Assembly (NCBI GenBank): GCA_015711825.1
Contig: JACVJD010000017.1
Location: 1-41,285 of the forward strand
Origin: Candidatus Solincola daggyaiensis
GTDB lineage: Bacteria > Actinomycetota > Geothermincolia > Geothermincolales > RBG-13-55-18
DNA: 41,285 nucleotides
Reading direction: 5' to 3'
The notes beneath the pieces are model-generated. The model worked only from the letters and a program-made list of their open reading frames with translations. It searched no databases and was not told the DNA's origin. Below are positions 8,673 to 17,081 of the stretch, one piece after another. The translations under genes were made by a program, and so were the position numbers. Each line of letters opens with the position of its first letter. The stretch's first letter is position 1.

Positions 8673-9179
8673 GTGCCCCGCGCGCTTGACTCCGGGACGG
8701 CCGGGAGAAAGGAGGAAGCGGAGGCCGTGGAGCGGGAAACCGATGGACCCATCGAGGAGCAGATCCTCGCCGCGGCGCGGATCATGGCCAACGTGCTGGC
8801 GGAATCCCTCTTACACCAAAAGGCGGAGCATGTATCGCTGCCCCAGTTCCGGGTCCTGGACATGGTGCAGAACCTCACCGGCAAGCCCTCCGAGATCGCG
8901 CGCATGCTGGGGGTCTCCCCGCCCGCCGTCTCCTTCCTACTGGACAAGCTGGAGGAAAAGGGCCTCTTGCGGAGGGTTTTCTCCACCAAGGACCGGCGCA
9001 GGGTGGAGCTGGAACTTACCCGCGAAGGCGAGGAGCTGGTGCGCGGGGTCAACGCCTACCGCAGGAGACGCCTGGGCCGCATACTTGCGGGAATGGAAGA
9101 GGGGGAGAGGGGACGGCTGCTGCATTCGTTGCGTGCCTTCAATCAAAGCTACCTTGCCCTGAAGCAAAAGGAGGCCTAG
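8673..9179 (+). CDS. MarR-family transcriptional regulator
   Basis: wHTH: LTGKPSEIARMLGVSPPAVSFLLDKLEEKGLLRRVFSTKDRRRVELELTREGEEL. Confidence 0.88.
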   Translation: MPRALDSGTAGRKEEAEAVERETDGPIEEQILAAARIMANVLAESLLHQKAEHVSLPQFRVLDMVQNLTGKPSEIARMLGVSPPAVSFLLDKLEEKGLLRRVFSTKDRRRVELELTREGEELVRGVNAYRRRRLGRILAGMEEGERGRLLHSLRAFNQSYLALKQKEA

Positions 9180-9185
9180 ACGGCC

Positions 9186-10412
9186 ATGCTCAAGGATCTC
9201 ATCCCCTCCGGGCCTCACTTCATAGTGATCATGCTGGGGCTGGCGCTCCTCGCCGGTTGGGGGGCGGGGCTGCTCTGCCGCAGGGCGAAGGTGCCCATGG
9301 TCGTGGGCTACATCATGGTGGGGATAGTGATGGGCAAGTCGCTGCTGGGTATCTTCAACCAGGACAACTTCCCCGGCCTGGTTTATTTCACCTATCTGGC
9401 CCTGGCCTGCATCGGTTTCGACATCGGCGGCGAGCTGGCCTTTCGCAAGCTGCGGCATTTGGGGAAAGCGATCCTGTGGATCTCCGTCCTCGAGACCGCG
9501 GGGGCCACGGTGCTGGTCACCCTGGCGGTCTACCTTTACACCCGCAAGCTCTACGTGGCCTTGATCTTCGGCGCCCTGGCCTCGGCCACCGCCCCGGCGG
9601 CCACCGTGGACGTGTTGCGCGAGTACCAGGCCTCCGGCCCCCTGACTTCCACCGTACTCGCCGTGGTGGGCATCGACGACGGCTTCGCCATCATCATCTA
9701 CGCCTTCGCCATCTTCCTCGCCAAGACGCTCTTGAGAAGCGGGGAGGTCCAGGTGCTCGAGGCCGTGTTCAGGCCGGTGGGCGAGATCTTCGGCGCCCTG
9801 GCCATGGGCGCCGCCATCGGGGTCGTCTTCCTCTTCCTGATCAGAAAGTACACCGCGAGGCGCGGGCTGCTCGTCCTCACCTGGGGCGCCGTCGCCGTGG
9901 TCACGGGCCTCGCCAACCAGCTGCATTTCTCCCTCATCCTCGCCAACATGGCCATGGGGCTGGCCATCGTCAACCTCACCAGGTGGAGGCGGGAGGACGT
10001 CTTCGAGATCATGCGGGGGACCACGCAGCCGCTCTTCGTCATCTTCTTCGTGCTGGTGGGCTCGCAATTGGACGCGGGCAAGCTGCTGAGCCTGGGGTGG
10101 ATAGGGCTCCTCTATGTCGTCTTCAGGTCGGTGGGCAAGCAGGCGGGCGCTTCCCTGGGAGGAAGGTTCTCCGACGCGCCCCCCACCGTCCGCAAATACC
10201 TGGGTCTCTGCCTCTTCTCCCAGGCCGGGGTGGCCATCGGCCTCTCCATCCAGACCATGCTCGAGCTGGGCGGGGGGAAGTTCGGGGAGGCGGGATCCGA
10301 GCTGGGGGTGATGACCATCAGCGTCATCGCCGCCACCACCCTTTTCTTCCAGCTCCTCGGCCCCCCCTGCACGCGATATGCGATAATCAAGGCTGGGGAA
10401 GCGCATAATTAG
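9186..10412 (+). CDS. CPA2-family cation:proton antiporter (Kef/NapA-like membrane domain, no TrkA domain)
   Basis: Multiple TM segments; YIMVGIVMGKSLLGIF, ALASATAPAATVDVLREY, AVVGIDDGFAIIIYAFA. Confidence 0.88.
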   Translation: MLKDLIPSGPHFIVIMLGLALLAGWGAGLLCRRAKVPMVVGYIMVGIVMGKSLLGIFNQDNFPGLVYFTYLALACIGFDIGGELAFRKLRHLGKAILWISVLETAGATVLVTLAVYLYTRKLYVALIFGALASATAPAATVDVLREYQASGPLTSTVLAVVGIDDGFAIIIYAFAIFLAKTLLRSGEVQVLEAVFRPVGEIFGALAMGAAIGVVFLFLIRKYTARRGLLVLTWGAVAVVTGLANQLHFSLILANMAMGLAIVNLTRWRREDVFEIMRGTTQPLFVIFFVLVGSQLDAGKLLSLGWIGLLYVVFRSVGKQAGASLGGRFSDAPPTVRKYLGLCLFSQAGVAIGLSIQTMLELGGGKFGEAGSELGVMTISVIAATTLFFQLLGPPCTRYAIIKAGEAHN

Positions 10413-10421
10413 GAGCCGGTC

Positions 10422-10838
10422 ATGGACAAGGAATTCAGCCTTTATCTCGCAGGCAAGGTGGAGGACGTGATGAGCGCGAACCCCGTGCTCGTAGCGAAAA
10501 ACGAGGGGCTGGACCGTCTCCTGGACGTTTTCAAGACCTATCACTTCCACGGCTTCCCGGTGGTCGACGAAAAGGGAGCCCTGGTGGGCATCGTGCGCGA
10601 TACCGACCTCATCTCCATGTTCGCGCGCAAGGACCCCGCCTCGCCGACATACCGCACCGTGGAGGACATCATGTTCACCCCCCCGCTCACCATCGGGCTG
10701 AAGGCCAATATCCAGACCGCCATCATGAAGATGTTCTCCGACCAGACCCGTTTCCTGGTGGTGTTGGACGAGCAAGGGCAGATCGCCGGGGTGGTCACGC
10801 GCATCGACCTCATCAAGGGCATCCACCTGGAGGAGTAG
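10422..10838 (+). CDS. tandem CBS-domain protein
   Basis: VEDVMSANPVLVAKNEGLDRLLDVFKTYHFHGFPVVDEKGALVGIVRDTDLI and a second CBS ending VTRIDLIKGI. Confidence 0.9.
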   Translation: MDKEFSLYLAGKVEDVMSANPVLVAKNEGLDRLLDVFKTYHFHGFPVVDEKGALVGIVRDTDLISMFARKDPASPTYRTVEDIMFTPPLTIGLKANIQTAIMKMFSDQTRFLVVLDEQGQIAGVVTRIDLIKGIHLEE

Positions 10839-10910
10839 CGGGAAGGCCCTCCCTGCCCGAGAGCTGACGTCGATCATAGGCACGTTTTTCTCTTTCCGCC
10901 TCGGTGTTGG

Positions 10911-10916
10911 TATAAT
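10911..10916 (+). promoter_or_regulatory. extended -10 promoter element TGGTATAAT for the Crp/Fnr gene
   Basis: Perfect TATAAT preceded by TGG, ending 8 nt before ATG 10925, implying a leaderless or near-leaderless transcript. Confidence 0.5.
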
Positions 10917-10924
10917 TTACCCGC

Positions 10925-11635
10925 ATGAGTACTTTTCCCTTGACCGGGGAGGCCAGGTTGGAAAACCATCACCTGCGGGAATTCCTCGCCCATCTCGAGG
11001 AGGGATTGCGCGAGGAGGCCCGCGAGCTGTTCAAGCCCGAGAGCTTCGACCGCGAGCAATACATCTTCATCGATCAGGACGAGGCCACCCACCTCTACCT
11101 GGTCGAGGAGGGCACGGTGGAGGCCAACATCGTGCACGGGGACGGGAAACTGTTCATCCTCGGCTTCCTCTACCCGGGCGGCGTTTTCGGGGAGGGCGCG
11201 CTTTATGAAGACGGCATCTATTCTTATTCCGCGGTGGCGCGCGAGCCCACGCACACCTGGAGAATAAGCTGGGACGACCTGCAGTGGCTGGTCTCTCGTG
11301 ACCCGCTTTTCGCCCTCCACCTTATGAGAATAGTGGTCGCCAAGCTGGACCAGGCCTATTACAAGGATCGCTGCATCGCCGGGGAGAAAGTGGAGAAGCG
11401 CATAGCCTGCGTGTTGCTGAAGATGGTGGACGAGATAGGCATCAGCGACAAGTGCGGGCTGGTGATCGACACTCCCCTCACCAACCGCGACCTCGCCGGC
11501 CTGGTGGGATCGACGGAGGAGACGGTCTCGCGCATCATGAGCCGCCTGAAAAAGGAGGGCATCATGGCCGCGGACGGAAAGATGCTGGTGGTCAGGGACA
11601 AGGAGGCCCTCCTCGCCTACTTTGACGGCATTTGA
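10925..11635 (+). CDS. Crp/Fnr-family transcriptional regulator
   Basis: cNMP-binding fold (FLYPGGVFGEGALYEDGIYSYSAVARE) plus C-terminal HTH (TNRDLAGLVGSTEETVSRIMSRLKKEGII). Confidence 0.9.
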   Translation: MSTFPLTGEARLENHHLREFLAHLEEGLREEARELFKPESFDREQYIFIDQDEATHLYLVEEGTVEANIVHGDGKLFILGFLYPGGVFGEGALYEDGIYSYSAVAREPTHTWRISWDDLQWLVSRDPLFALHLMRIVVAKLDQAYYKDRCIAGEKVEKRIACVLLKMVDEIGISDKCGLVIDTPLTNRDLAGLVGSTEETVSRIMSRLKKEGIMAADGKMLVVRDKEALLAYFDGI

Positions 11636-11831
11636 TATCCCCGACAGCGCGCCTGGAATGAGCGATGCCTGGAGGCTGAAAGAGAGCTTGGCTCGTCTCC
11701 GGGATGCGCAGGCTACCAGAGGGCCACAGGCAAGCATTCCCTTACATCCCTGACATAGCTCATTTGCCTGCACCGCATGAAAGCATATATTCTTCTTGAA
11801 AGACCGGGAATGAAACAGAAAAGGAGGATAA

Positions 11832-11978
11832 ATGGCCAAGAAGGAAGCGACGGCTAAAGGAGGGCTCTGCTGCCCCCATTGCGCGGACTCCAAGTATCCA
11901 TGCGTGACCATGGAAAAGCAGATGAGAAAGGGCGAGGAGATAGCGGCGCAGGTCAGGAAAAGCAAGAAAGACCGGTAA
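11832..11978 (+). CDS. 48-aa Cys-containing small protein (MAKKEATAKGGLCCPHCADSKYPCVTMEKQMRKGEEIAAQVRKSKKDR)
   Basis: Below the ORF-track cutoff; strong RBS AAAAGGAGGATAA before ATG, followed by a terminator hairpin at 12014. Confidence 0.6.
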   Translation: MAKKEATAKGGLCCPHCADSKYPCVTMEKQMRKGEEIAAQVRKSKKDR

Positions 11979-12013
11979 CGGCCGCGTTTCCACGCCGGCT
12001 TCAGCGTATAAAG

Positions 12014-12035
12014 AGGGGCGGAGACTTCCGCCCCT
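12014..12035 (+). terminator. hairpin AGGGGCGGA-GACT-TCCGCCCCT
   Basis: 9-bp perfect stem, 4-nt loop, intergenic, downstream of the 48-aa ORF; no strong U-tract. Confidence 0.5.
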
Positions 12036-12154
12036 AGCTCATTCCGGAGCCGCTTGGAGATATACGGATCGCCGCAGCAGGGCCCGCAAACCTTAACCAG
12101 CATATGCGTGGCATGGGATATATTTCCATAACTGTCGTAAGGGAGGTGAAGGTA

Positions 12155-13981
12155 ATGGCCGAGCAAGGGAGGGAGACCGGCGCGGGTCTGAAAGAGGAGT
12201 TCAGGTTCAGCCCCCGGCCCAACCGCGCCGCGGAGATCGCCTGGACGAACTGGGGCGAGGAAGCGTTCCGACGCGCCGAGGCGGAGGGGAAGCCCGTGCT
12301 TCTCTCCATTTCCGCGGTATGGTGCCATTGGTGCCACGTCATGGACGAGACCTCCTATTCGGACCCCGCGGTGATCGAGCTCGTAAACCGCCTATACGTG
12401 CCCGTGCGCGTGGACAGCGACCGCAACCCGGACCTCAACCGGCGTTACAACCAGGGGGGTTGGCCTACCACCGCCTTCCTGGACCACCGAGGAAATCTCC
12501 TAGCGGGCGCCACCTATATCCCTCCCGAGACCATGCGCACCGCCCTGCAGAGGATCGCGGATCTGTACCGCGAACACCAGGTGGATATCGACCTTGTGCA
12601 ACCTGATTCCTCTCCCCTTCCCTCCCCGCCAAGGGGGCTCGACCTGGCGATGGTGGAGGAAACGGGAGCCGCGGTGCTGCGCGCCTGGGACCGCATGTAC
12701 GGAGGGCTGGGCAGAGAGCCCAAGTTCCCCCAGGTCGAGGCCCTCGAGCTTGCCCTCGGCCTCTATGCCGATGAGGGCTACGGCGAGTACCTGGTCTTCG
12801 CGCGCACGACCCTGGAGGCCATGATCAGGGGCAACCTCATGGACAAGGTGGAGGGAGGATTTTTCCGCTACTCCACCACGCGCGACTGGTCCGTGCCCCA
12901 CTACGAGAAGATGCTGGCGGACAACGCCGGCCTGATCCCGGTACTGCTGAAAGCATACGCCCTGACGGGCGCCGAGGCGTTCAGGCGCACGGCGACGGAA
13001 ACGGCAGCCTTTATCCTCCACACCTTGAGCGACGGAAGGGAGCGTTTATACGGCAGCCAGGACGCCGACGAGGAATATTACCTCCTGGACGCCGCGGGCA
13101 GAAAGGGCCTCAACCCCCCTCCCGTGGATCGAACGGTATATGCCGACCAGGCGGCGCGAGCCGCGGCTGCGCTTCTTCAGGCAGGCATCGCACTCGCAAA
13201 GGATGAATATTACTCTCTGGGGCTTTCCGCCCTGGAATGGCTGTGGTCGCGCGCCTTTCAGCCGGGAGAGGGCATGGCTCATTACCTGGACGAGACGGGA
13301 CGACCGCGACGTCGGGGGTTGCTCGAAGACGGGGTCGAGGCGGCCATGGCTTTTCTGGCCGCCTACGGGTACAGTGGAGACCGCAGGTGGATGGAGCGGG
13401 CGCGGGAGCTGATCGAGCTGGTGGCGGAACGCCACTGGCGGGAAGATGAACCCCTCTTTCTTGACGTCTCCCCCGGCCACGAGCTTCCCGGCCTCAAACC
13501 TCTCCCCGCCGAGCTGCCCGCGCAGTCGCGTGCCGCCCAAGCACTGCTGACCCTGTGGGCATACGGGGGAGGCGACCACTGGCGCGAGCTGGCGGGCAGG
13601 GCCCTGGAGGCGATCGCGCCGGCCGCACCCGCTTACGGCTTCATGGCGGCGCCCTTTGCGCTGGCGGTGGATCTCTACCTGCGAGGTCCGTTGATAATAC
13701 GGCTCTCCGGACCGAAAACGGCGGGGACGTCATCCATGCTCAAGACCGCCGCCCTCTCCGCCAGGGCGAGGAGCACGCTTATCATGGGAGGGGAAACGGG
13801 AATAATGGAGGGGAAAGAGACGGCGGAGCTCTGCACCGTGGACAGGTGCGTTCTGCGCGCCACCGGCCATGAGGAGCTTAAAGAAGCGCTGGGCATCCAT
13901 CCCCGCGTGGAAACCGGGCACGGCGGCTTGAGACATACGACGCAGGCCGGGAAGGCGAACGGCACCGCGGAAGGAAGGTGA
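12155..13981 (+). CDS. DUF255 / YyaL-like protein (thioredoxin-like N-terminus and glycosidase-like helical barrel)
   Basis: FRRAEAEGKPVLLSISAVWCHWCHVMDETSYSD (CHWCH), GGWPTTAFLD, GLGREPKFPQ; RBS GGGAGGTGAAGGTA before ATG 12155. Confidence 0.85.
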   Translation: MAEQGRETGAGLKEEFRFSPRPNRAAEIAWTNWGEEAFRRAEAEGKPVLLSISAVWCHWCHVMDETSYSDPAVIELVNRLYVPVRVDSDRNPDLNRRYNQGGWPTTAFLDHRGNLLAGATYIPPETMRTALQRIADLYREHQVDIDLVQPDSSPLPSPPRGLDLAMVEETGAAVLRAWDRMYGGLGREPKFPQVEALELALGLYADEGYGEYLVFARTTLEAMIRGNLMDKVEGGFFRYSTTRDWSVPHYEKMLADNAGLIPVLLKAYALTGAEAFRRTATETAAFILHTLSDGRERLYGSQDADEEYYLLDAAGRKGLNPPPVDRTVYADQAARAAAALLQAGIALAKDEYYSLGLSALEWLWSRAFQPGEGMAHYLDETGRPRRRGLLEDGVEAAMAFLAAYGYSGDRRWMERARELIELVAERHWREDEPLFLDVSPGHELPGLKPLPAELPAQSRAAQALLTLWAYGGGDHWRELAGRALEAIAPAAPAYGFMAAPFALAVDLYLRGPLIIRLSGPKTAGTSSMLKTAALSARARSTLIMGGETGIMEGKETAELCTVDRCVLRATGHEELKEALGIHPRVETGHGGLRHTTQAGKANGTAEGR

Positions 13982-13986
13982 GGAAG

Positions 13987-15165
13987 ATGAAAGAAGTCTA
14001 TCTCGACCATTACGCCGCCACGCCTCTTCTGCCCGAGGCGCGCGAGGCCATGATGCCTTTCCTGGGGGAGCGTTTCGGAAACCCCTCCTCGCTTCACAGT
14101 CGGGGTGACGCGGCCAGGGAAGCGGTGGAGGAGGCGCGGGAGAAGGTGGCCGCCCTGGTGGGCGCAGAGCCCGAGGAGATCATCTTCACCTCCAGCGGCA
14201 CGGAGGCGAACAACCTCGCGGTAAAGGGTATAGCGGCGGGGTCGCGGCGCAAGGGGAGACATATCGTCCTCTCCTCCATCGAGCATTTCTCCGTTCTCCA
14301 CGCCGCCCGCTCACTGGAGAAAAAGGGTTACGAGCTGACCATGGTCCCCGTGGACGCCCAGGGCTCCATAGACCTGGAGGAACTGGAGGCGGCCATAGGC
14401 GACGACACCGTGCTGGTCTCGGTGATGGCCGCCAACGGGGAGATCGGCACCATCCAGCCCATCGCCGAGGCGGCCCGTATCGCCGCCGAGAAAGAGGTCC
14501 CCTTTCATACCGACGCGGTGGCCGCCGCGGGCACCCTGCCCCTGGACGTCAAGCAACCGGGGCTCTCCGCCCTCACCCTCTCCTCGGACATGATCTACGG
14601 GCCCCAGGGAGTGGGTGCGCTATGGGTGAAGCGGGGATTGCGGCTTATACCCATGCTCGACGGCGGGGTGCAGGAGGGGGGACGCCGGGGAGGCACGGAG
14701 AACGTGGCCGGGATCGTGGGCATGGGGGCGGCGGCGGAGGCCGCCAGGCGGGACATGGCCGAGAGGAGCGCCCGCCTGGCGGCTTTGCGCGACGCCCTCG
14801 TTTCCGCCCTGCCGCAGAGGATAGAGCACCTTTACCTCACCGGACACCCCACCCGGCGTTTGGCCTGGAACGCCAGCTTCGCGGTGGAGTTCGTGGAGGG
14901 CGAGGGCATGCTCCTCTTCCTGGACCAGAAGGGGGTGGCGGTATCCAGCGGCTCCGCCTGCACCTCGCGAGCCCTCAAGGGATCCCACGTGCTCTCCGCC
15001 TGCGGCATACCCGCGGAGCGGGCCCAGGGGTCGATACTTTTCAGCTTCGGCCTCCAGAACAGCATGGAGGACGTGGAGTACGTGCTGGAGGTCTTTCCTC
15101 CCATCGTGGAGCGGCTGCGACAGATGTCGCCGCTCTACGCCAAATATCTCAAGGAAAGGGGGTAA
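13987..15165 (+). CDS. IscS/NifS-like cysteine desulfurase homolog lacking the PLP-lysine
   Basis: MKEVYLDHYAATPLLPEAREAM, FTSSGTEANNLAVKG, persulfide Cys loop VSSGSACTSRALKGSHVL; PLP-Lys region reads TLSSDMIYGPQGVGALW. Confidence 0.88.
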   Translation: MKEVYLDHYAATPLLPEAREAMMPFLGERFGNPSSLHSRGDAAREAVEEAREKVAALVGAEPEEIIFTSSGTEANNLAVKGIAAGSRRKGRHIVLSSIEHFSVLHAARSLEKKGYELTMVPVDAQGSIDLEELEAAIGDDTVLVSVMAANGEIGTIQPIAEAARIAAEKEVPFHTDAVAAAGTLPLDVKQPGLSALTLSSDMIYGPQGVGALWVKRGLRLIPMLDGGVQEGGRRGGTENVAGIVGMGAAAEAARRDMAERSARLAALRDALVSALPQRIEHLYLTGHPTRRLAWNASFAVEFVEGEGMLLFLDQKGVAVSSGSACTSRALKGSHVLSACGIPAERAQGSILFSFGLQNSMEDVEYVLEVFPPIVERLRQMSPLYAKYLKERG

Positions 15166-15170
15166 CGATA

Positions 15171-15554
15171 ATGGCGCAGTACAGCGACGTGGTAATGGAT
15201 CACTTCACCAACCCCCGCAACGTGGGCGAGATCGAGGACGCCGACGGGGTGGGGGAGGTGGGCAACCCGGTGTGCGGGGACATGATGACCTTCTACATCA
15301 AGGTGGGCGAGGACGAGCGCCTCGAGGACGTGAAGTTCAAGACCTTCGGCTGCGGGGCGGCTATAGCCGTCTCCAGCATGGTAAGCGAGATGGCCAAGGG
15401 CAAGACGGTGGAGGAGGCCCTCAAGATAACCCGCGACGAGGTGGCGCAGGAGCTGGGAGGGCTTCCCAAGCAAAAGATGCACTGTTCCAACCTGGGGGCG
15501 GACGCCCTGCACCTGGCCATAGAGGATTACCTGAGCAAGAAAGGAAAGGGCTGA
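15171..15554 (+). CDS. iscU: IscU/NifU N-terminal-like Fe-S cluster scaffold protein
   Basis: MAQYSDVVMDHFTNPRNVGEI, GNPVCGDMM, FGCGAAIAVSSM, KMHCSNLGADAL: three conserved Cys and Asp. Confidence 0.93.
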   Translation: MAQYSDVVMDHFTNPRNVGEIEDADGVGEVGNPVCGDMMTFYIKVGEDERLEDVKFKTFGCGAAIAVSSMVSEMAKGKTVEEALKITRDEVAQELGGLPKQKMHCSNLGADALHLAIEDYLSKKGKG

Positions 15555-15557
15555 GAG

Positions 15558-15746
15558 ATGGAAGAGAACGGCAAAATAGGCGAAGGCACCTGCAAGTGCC
15601 CATACTGCGACCAGGAGCTGGCGCTCTGCGCCGACCTGCCGGTGACCTGCCAGCCATGCTCCATTGCCTTCGTGATATGCTCGGCTTGCGGCGGGCCCGT
15701 GCGCGAGGGCAGCGTAACCTGCCCCACCTGCGGCGCGAAGCCGTGA
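15558..15746 (+). CDS. 62-aa zinc-ribbon-like protein with ten Cys
   Basis: CKCPYC..C..CQPC..CSACGG..CPTCG pattern; 3 nt after iscU stop. Confidence 0.75.
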   Translation: MEENGKIGEGTCKCPYCDQELALCADLPVTCQPCSIAFVICSACGGPVREGSVTCPTCGAKP

Positions 15747-15798
15747 CGAGCATGCGGGCCGCGCCGGGGCATTTTTTCGCCGAAAGGAGGTGCTGTCC

Positions 15799-16284
15799 AT
15801 GAGCGAGGCACAGGACAAGGCGACCATAGTGGTGTTCAGCGGCGAGCTCGACCGCGCCCTGGCGGCCTTCAACATCGCCACCACGGCGGCCTCCATGGGC
15901 ATGGAGGTCACCATGTTCTTCACCTTCTGGGGGCTCAACGTGGTGGCCAAGGAGGGCGCCCGTGGAAGCGGCAGGAGCCCGCTGCAGAGGATGCTGGGGC
16001 TGGTGAACCGCGGCGGCGCCCGGCGCCTCAGGCTGTCACGTCTCGACATGCTGGGGGGCGGCAGGGCGGCCATGAAGAAGCTGATGCGCGCATACCGCAT
16101 GCCCTCCCTGGAGGAGATGATGGCCATGGCCAGGGAGCTGGGAGTGCGCTTTATCGCCTGCACCACCTCCATGGCCCTCATGGGGCTGGGGGAATCCGAT
16201 TTCATCCCCGAGGTGGACGAGTTCGCCGGCGCCGCCACCTACGTGGAGGAGGCCTCGCGTTCGGCGATAAATCTCTTCATCTAG
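15799..16284 (+). CDS. DsrE/DsrF-like family protein (DsrE2-type)
   Basis: ATIVVFSGELDRALAAFNIATTAASMGMEVTMFFTFWGLNVV and LGVRFIACTTSMALMGL (conserved Cys); RBS AAAGGAGGTGC. Confidence 0.88.
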   Translation: MSEAQDKATIVVFSGELDRALAAFNIATTAASMGMEVTMFFTFWGLNVVAKEGARGSGRSPLQRMLGLVNRGGARRLRLSRLDMLGGGRAAMKKLMRAYRMPSLEEMMAMARELGVRFIACTTSMALMGLGESDFIPEVDEFAGAATYVEEASRSAINLFI

Positions 16285-16303
16285 AGGGAAAGGAGGTGCG
16301 GCC

Positions 16304-16534
16304 ATGAAGGCGGACAGGACCCTTGACTGCGTGGGCCTCTACTGCCCCATGCCCATCGTCAAGACCTCCCAGGAGATAAGGGAGATGGGGGAAGGCGAGG
16401 TACTGGAGGTCATCGCCGACGACAAGGGCATAAAAAGCGACATGCCCGCCTGGTGCTCCAAGACCGGCAACGAATGCCTGAGCATAGAGGAGAGGGACGG
16501 GGAGTTCCACGTGTTCGTGCGCAAGAAGGGATAG
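16304..16534 (+). CDS. tusA: TusA-family sulfurtransferase
   Basis: LDCVGLYCPMPIVKTSQEIREMGEGEVLEVIADD: CPxP motif of TusA/SirA. Confidence 0.9.
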   Translation: MKADRTLDCVGLYCPMPIVKTSQEIREMGEGEVLEVIADDKGIKSDMPAWCSKTGNECLSIEERDGEFHVFVRKKG

Positions 16535-16583
16535 TCCGGCCAGGCACCCGGGAATACGAACGCCGAGACGAAAGGGGTGAGCG

Positions 16584-17081
16584 ATGGGCGAAAAGACGCG
16601 GAAGAACCTATACGAGGCCTACACGGGCGAGTCCAAGGCGGTGGTGAGGCTCAAGGCCTTCGCCAAGAAGGCGGACGAGGAGGAATACGAGGCGGTGGCC
16701 AGGCTCTTCCGGGCGGTGGCCGAGTCGGAAGCGGTGCACGCCTACAACAACCTGCGCCTGTTGCGGGAGATCAAGGACACCGAGACCAACCTGGAGGAGG
16801 CCCTGGCCAGCGAGCAGAAGATCGCCGCGGTGGGATACGACTCCTTCATCGCCGAGGCCGAGGCGGAAGGAGAGAAGGCCGCCGCCACCATGTTCGCCTA
16901 CGCGCGGGACGTGGAGGAGAGGCACGCCAAGCTCTACGAGGGAGCCTTGCAGCACATGGTCGCAGACCGCGTCCCCAATTACTACGTGTGCAGCGTGTGC
17001 GGATACGTGGCCGACGACGTCATACCGGAGAGGTGCCCTATCTGCGGCGCGCCCGAGGAACAGTTCTTCGAGGTGGTATAG
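16584..17081 (+). CDS. rbr: rubrerythrin
   Basis: Ferritin-like diiron Glu/His pattern (YTGESKAVVRLKAFA..., ARDVEERHAKLYE) and C-terminal rubredoxin YYVCSVCGYVADDVIPERCPICGAPEEQF. Confidence 0.93.
   Translation: MGEKTRKNLYEAYTGESKAVVRLKAFAKKADEEEYEAVARLFRAVAESEAVHAYNNLRLLREIKDTETNLEEALASEQKIAAVGYDSFIAEAEAEGEKAAATMFAYARDVEERHAKLYEGALQHMVADRVPNYYVCSVCGYVADDVIPERCPICGAPEEQFFEVV

Noticed and set aside
8937-10883. 648-aa minus-strand ORF
   Set aside because: Shadow of the antiporter and CBS genes (His/Asp/Gly/Pro-rich), no domain signature.
14622-15554. 310-aa ORF containing IscU
   Set aside because: The upstream extension is an out-of-frame reading of the IscS-like gene; the true start is ATG 15171.
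15171-15554. IscU as an unusual scaffold
   Set aside because: All three Cys and the conserved Asp are in place, so it reads as an ordinary IscU; the anomaly is in its partner.
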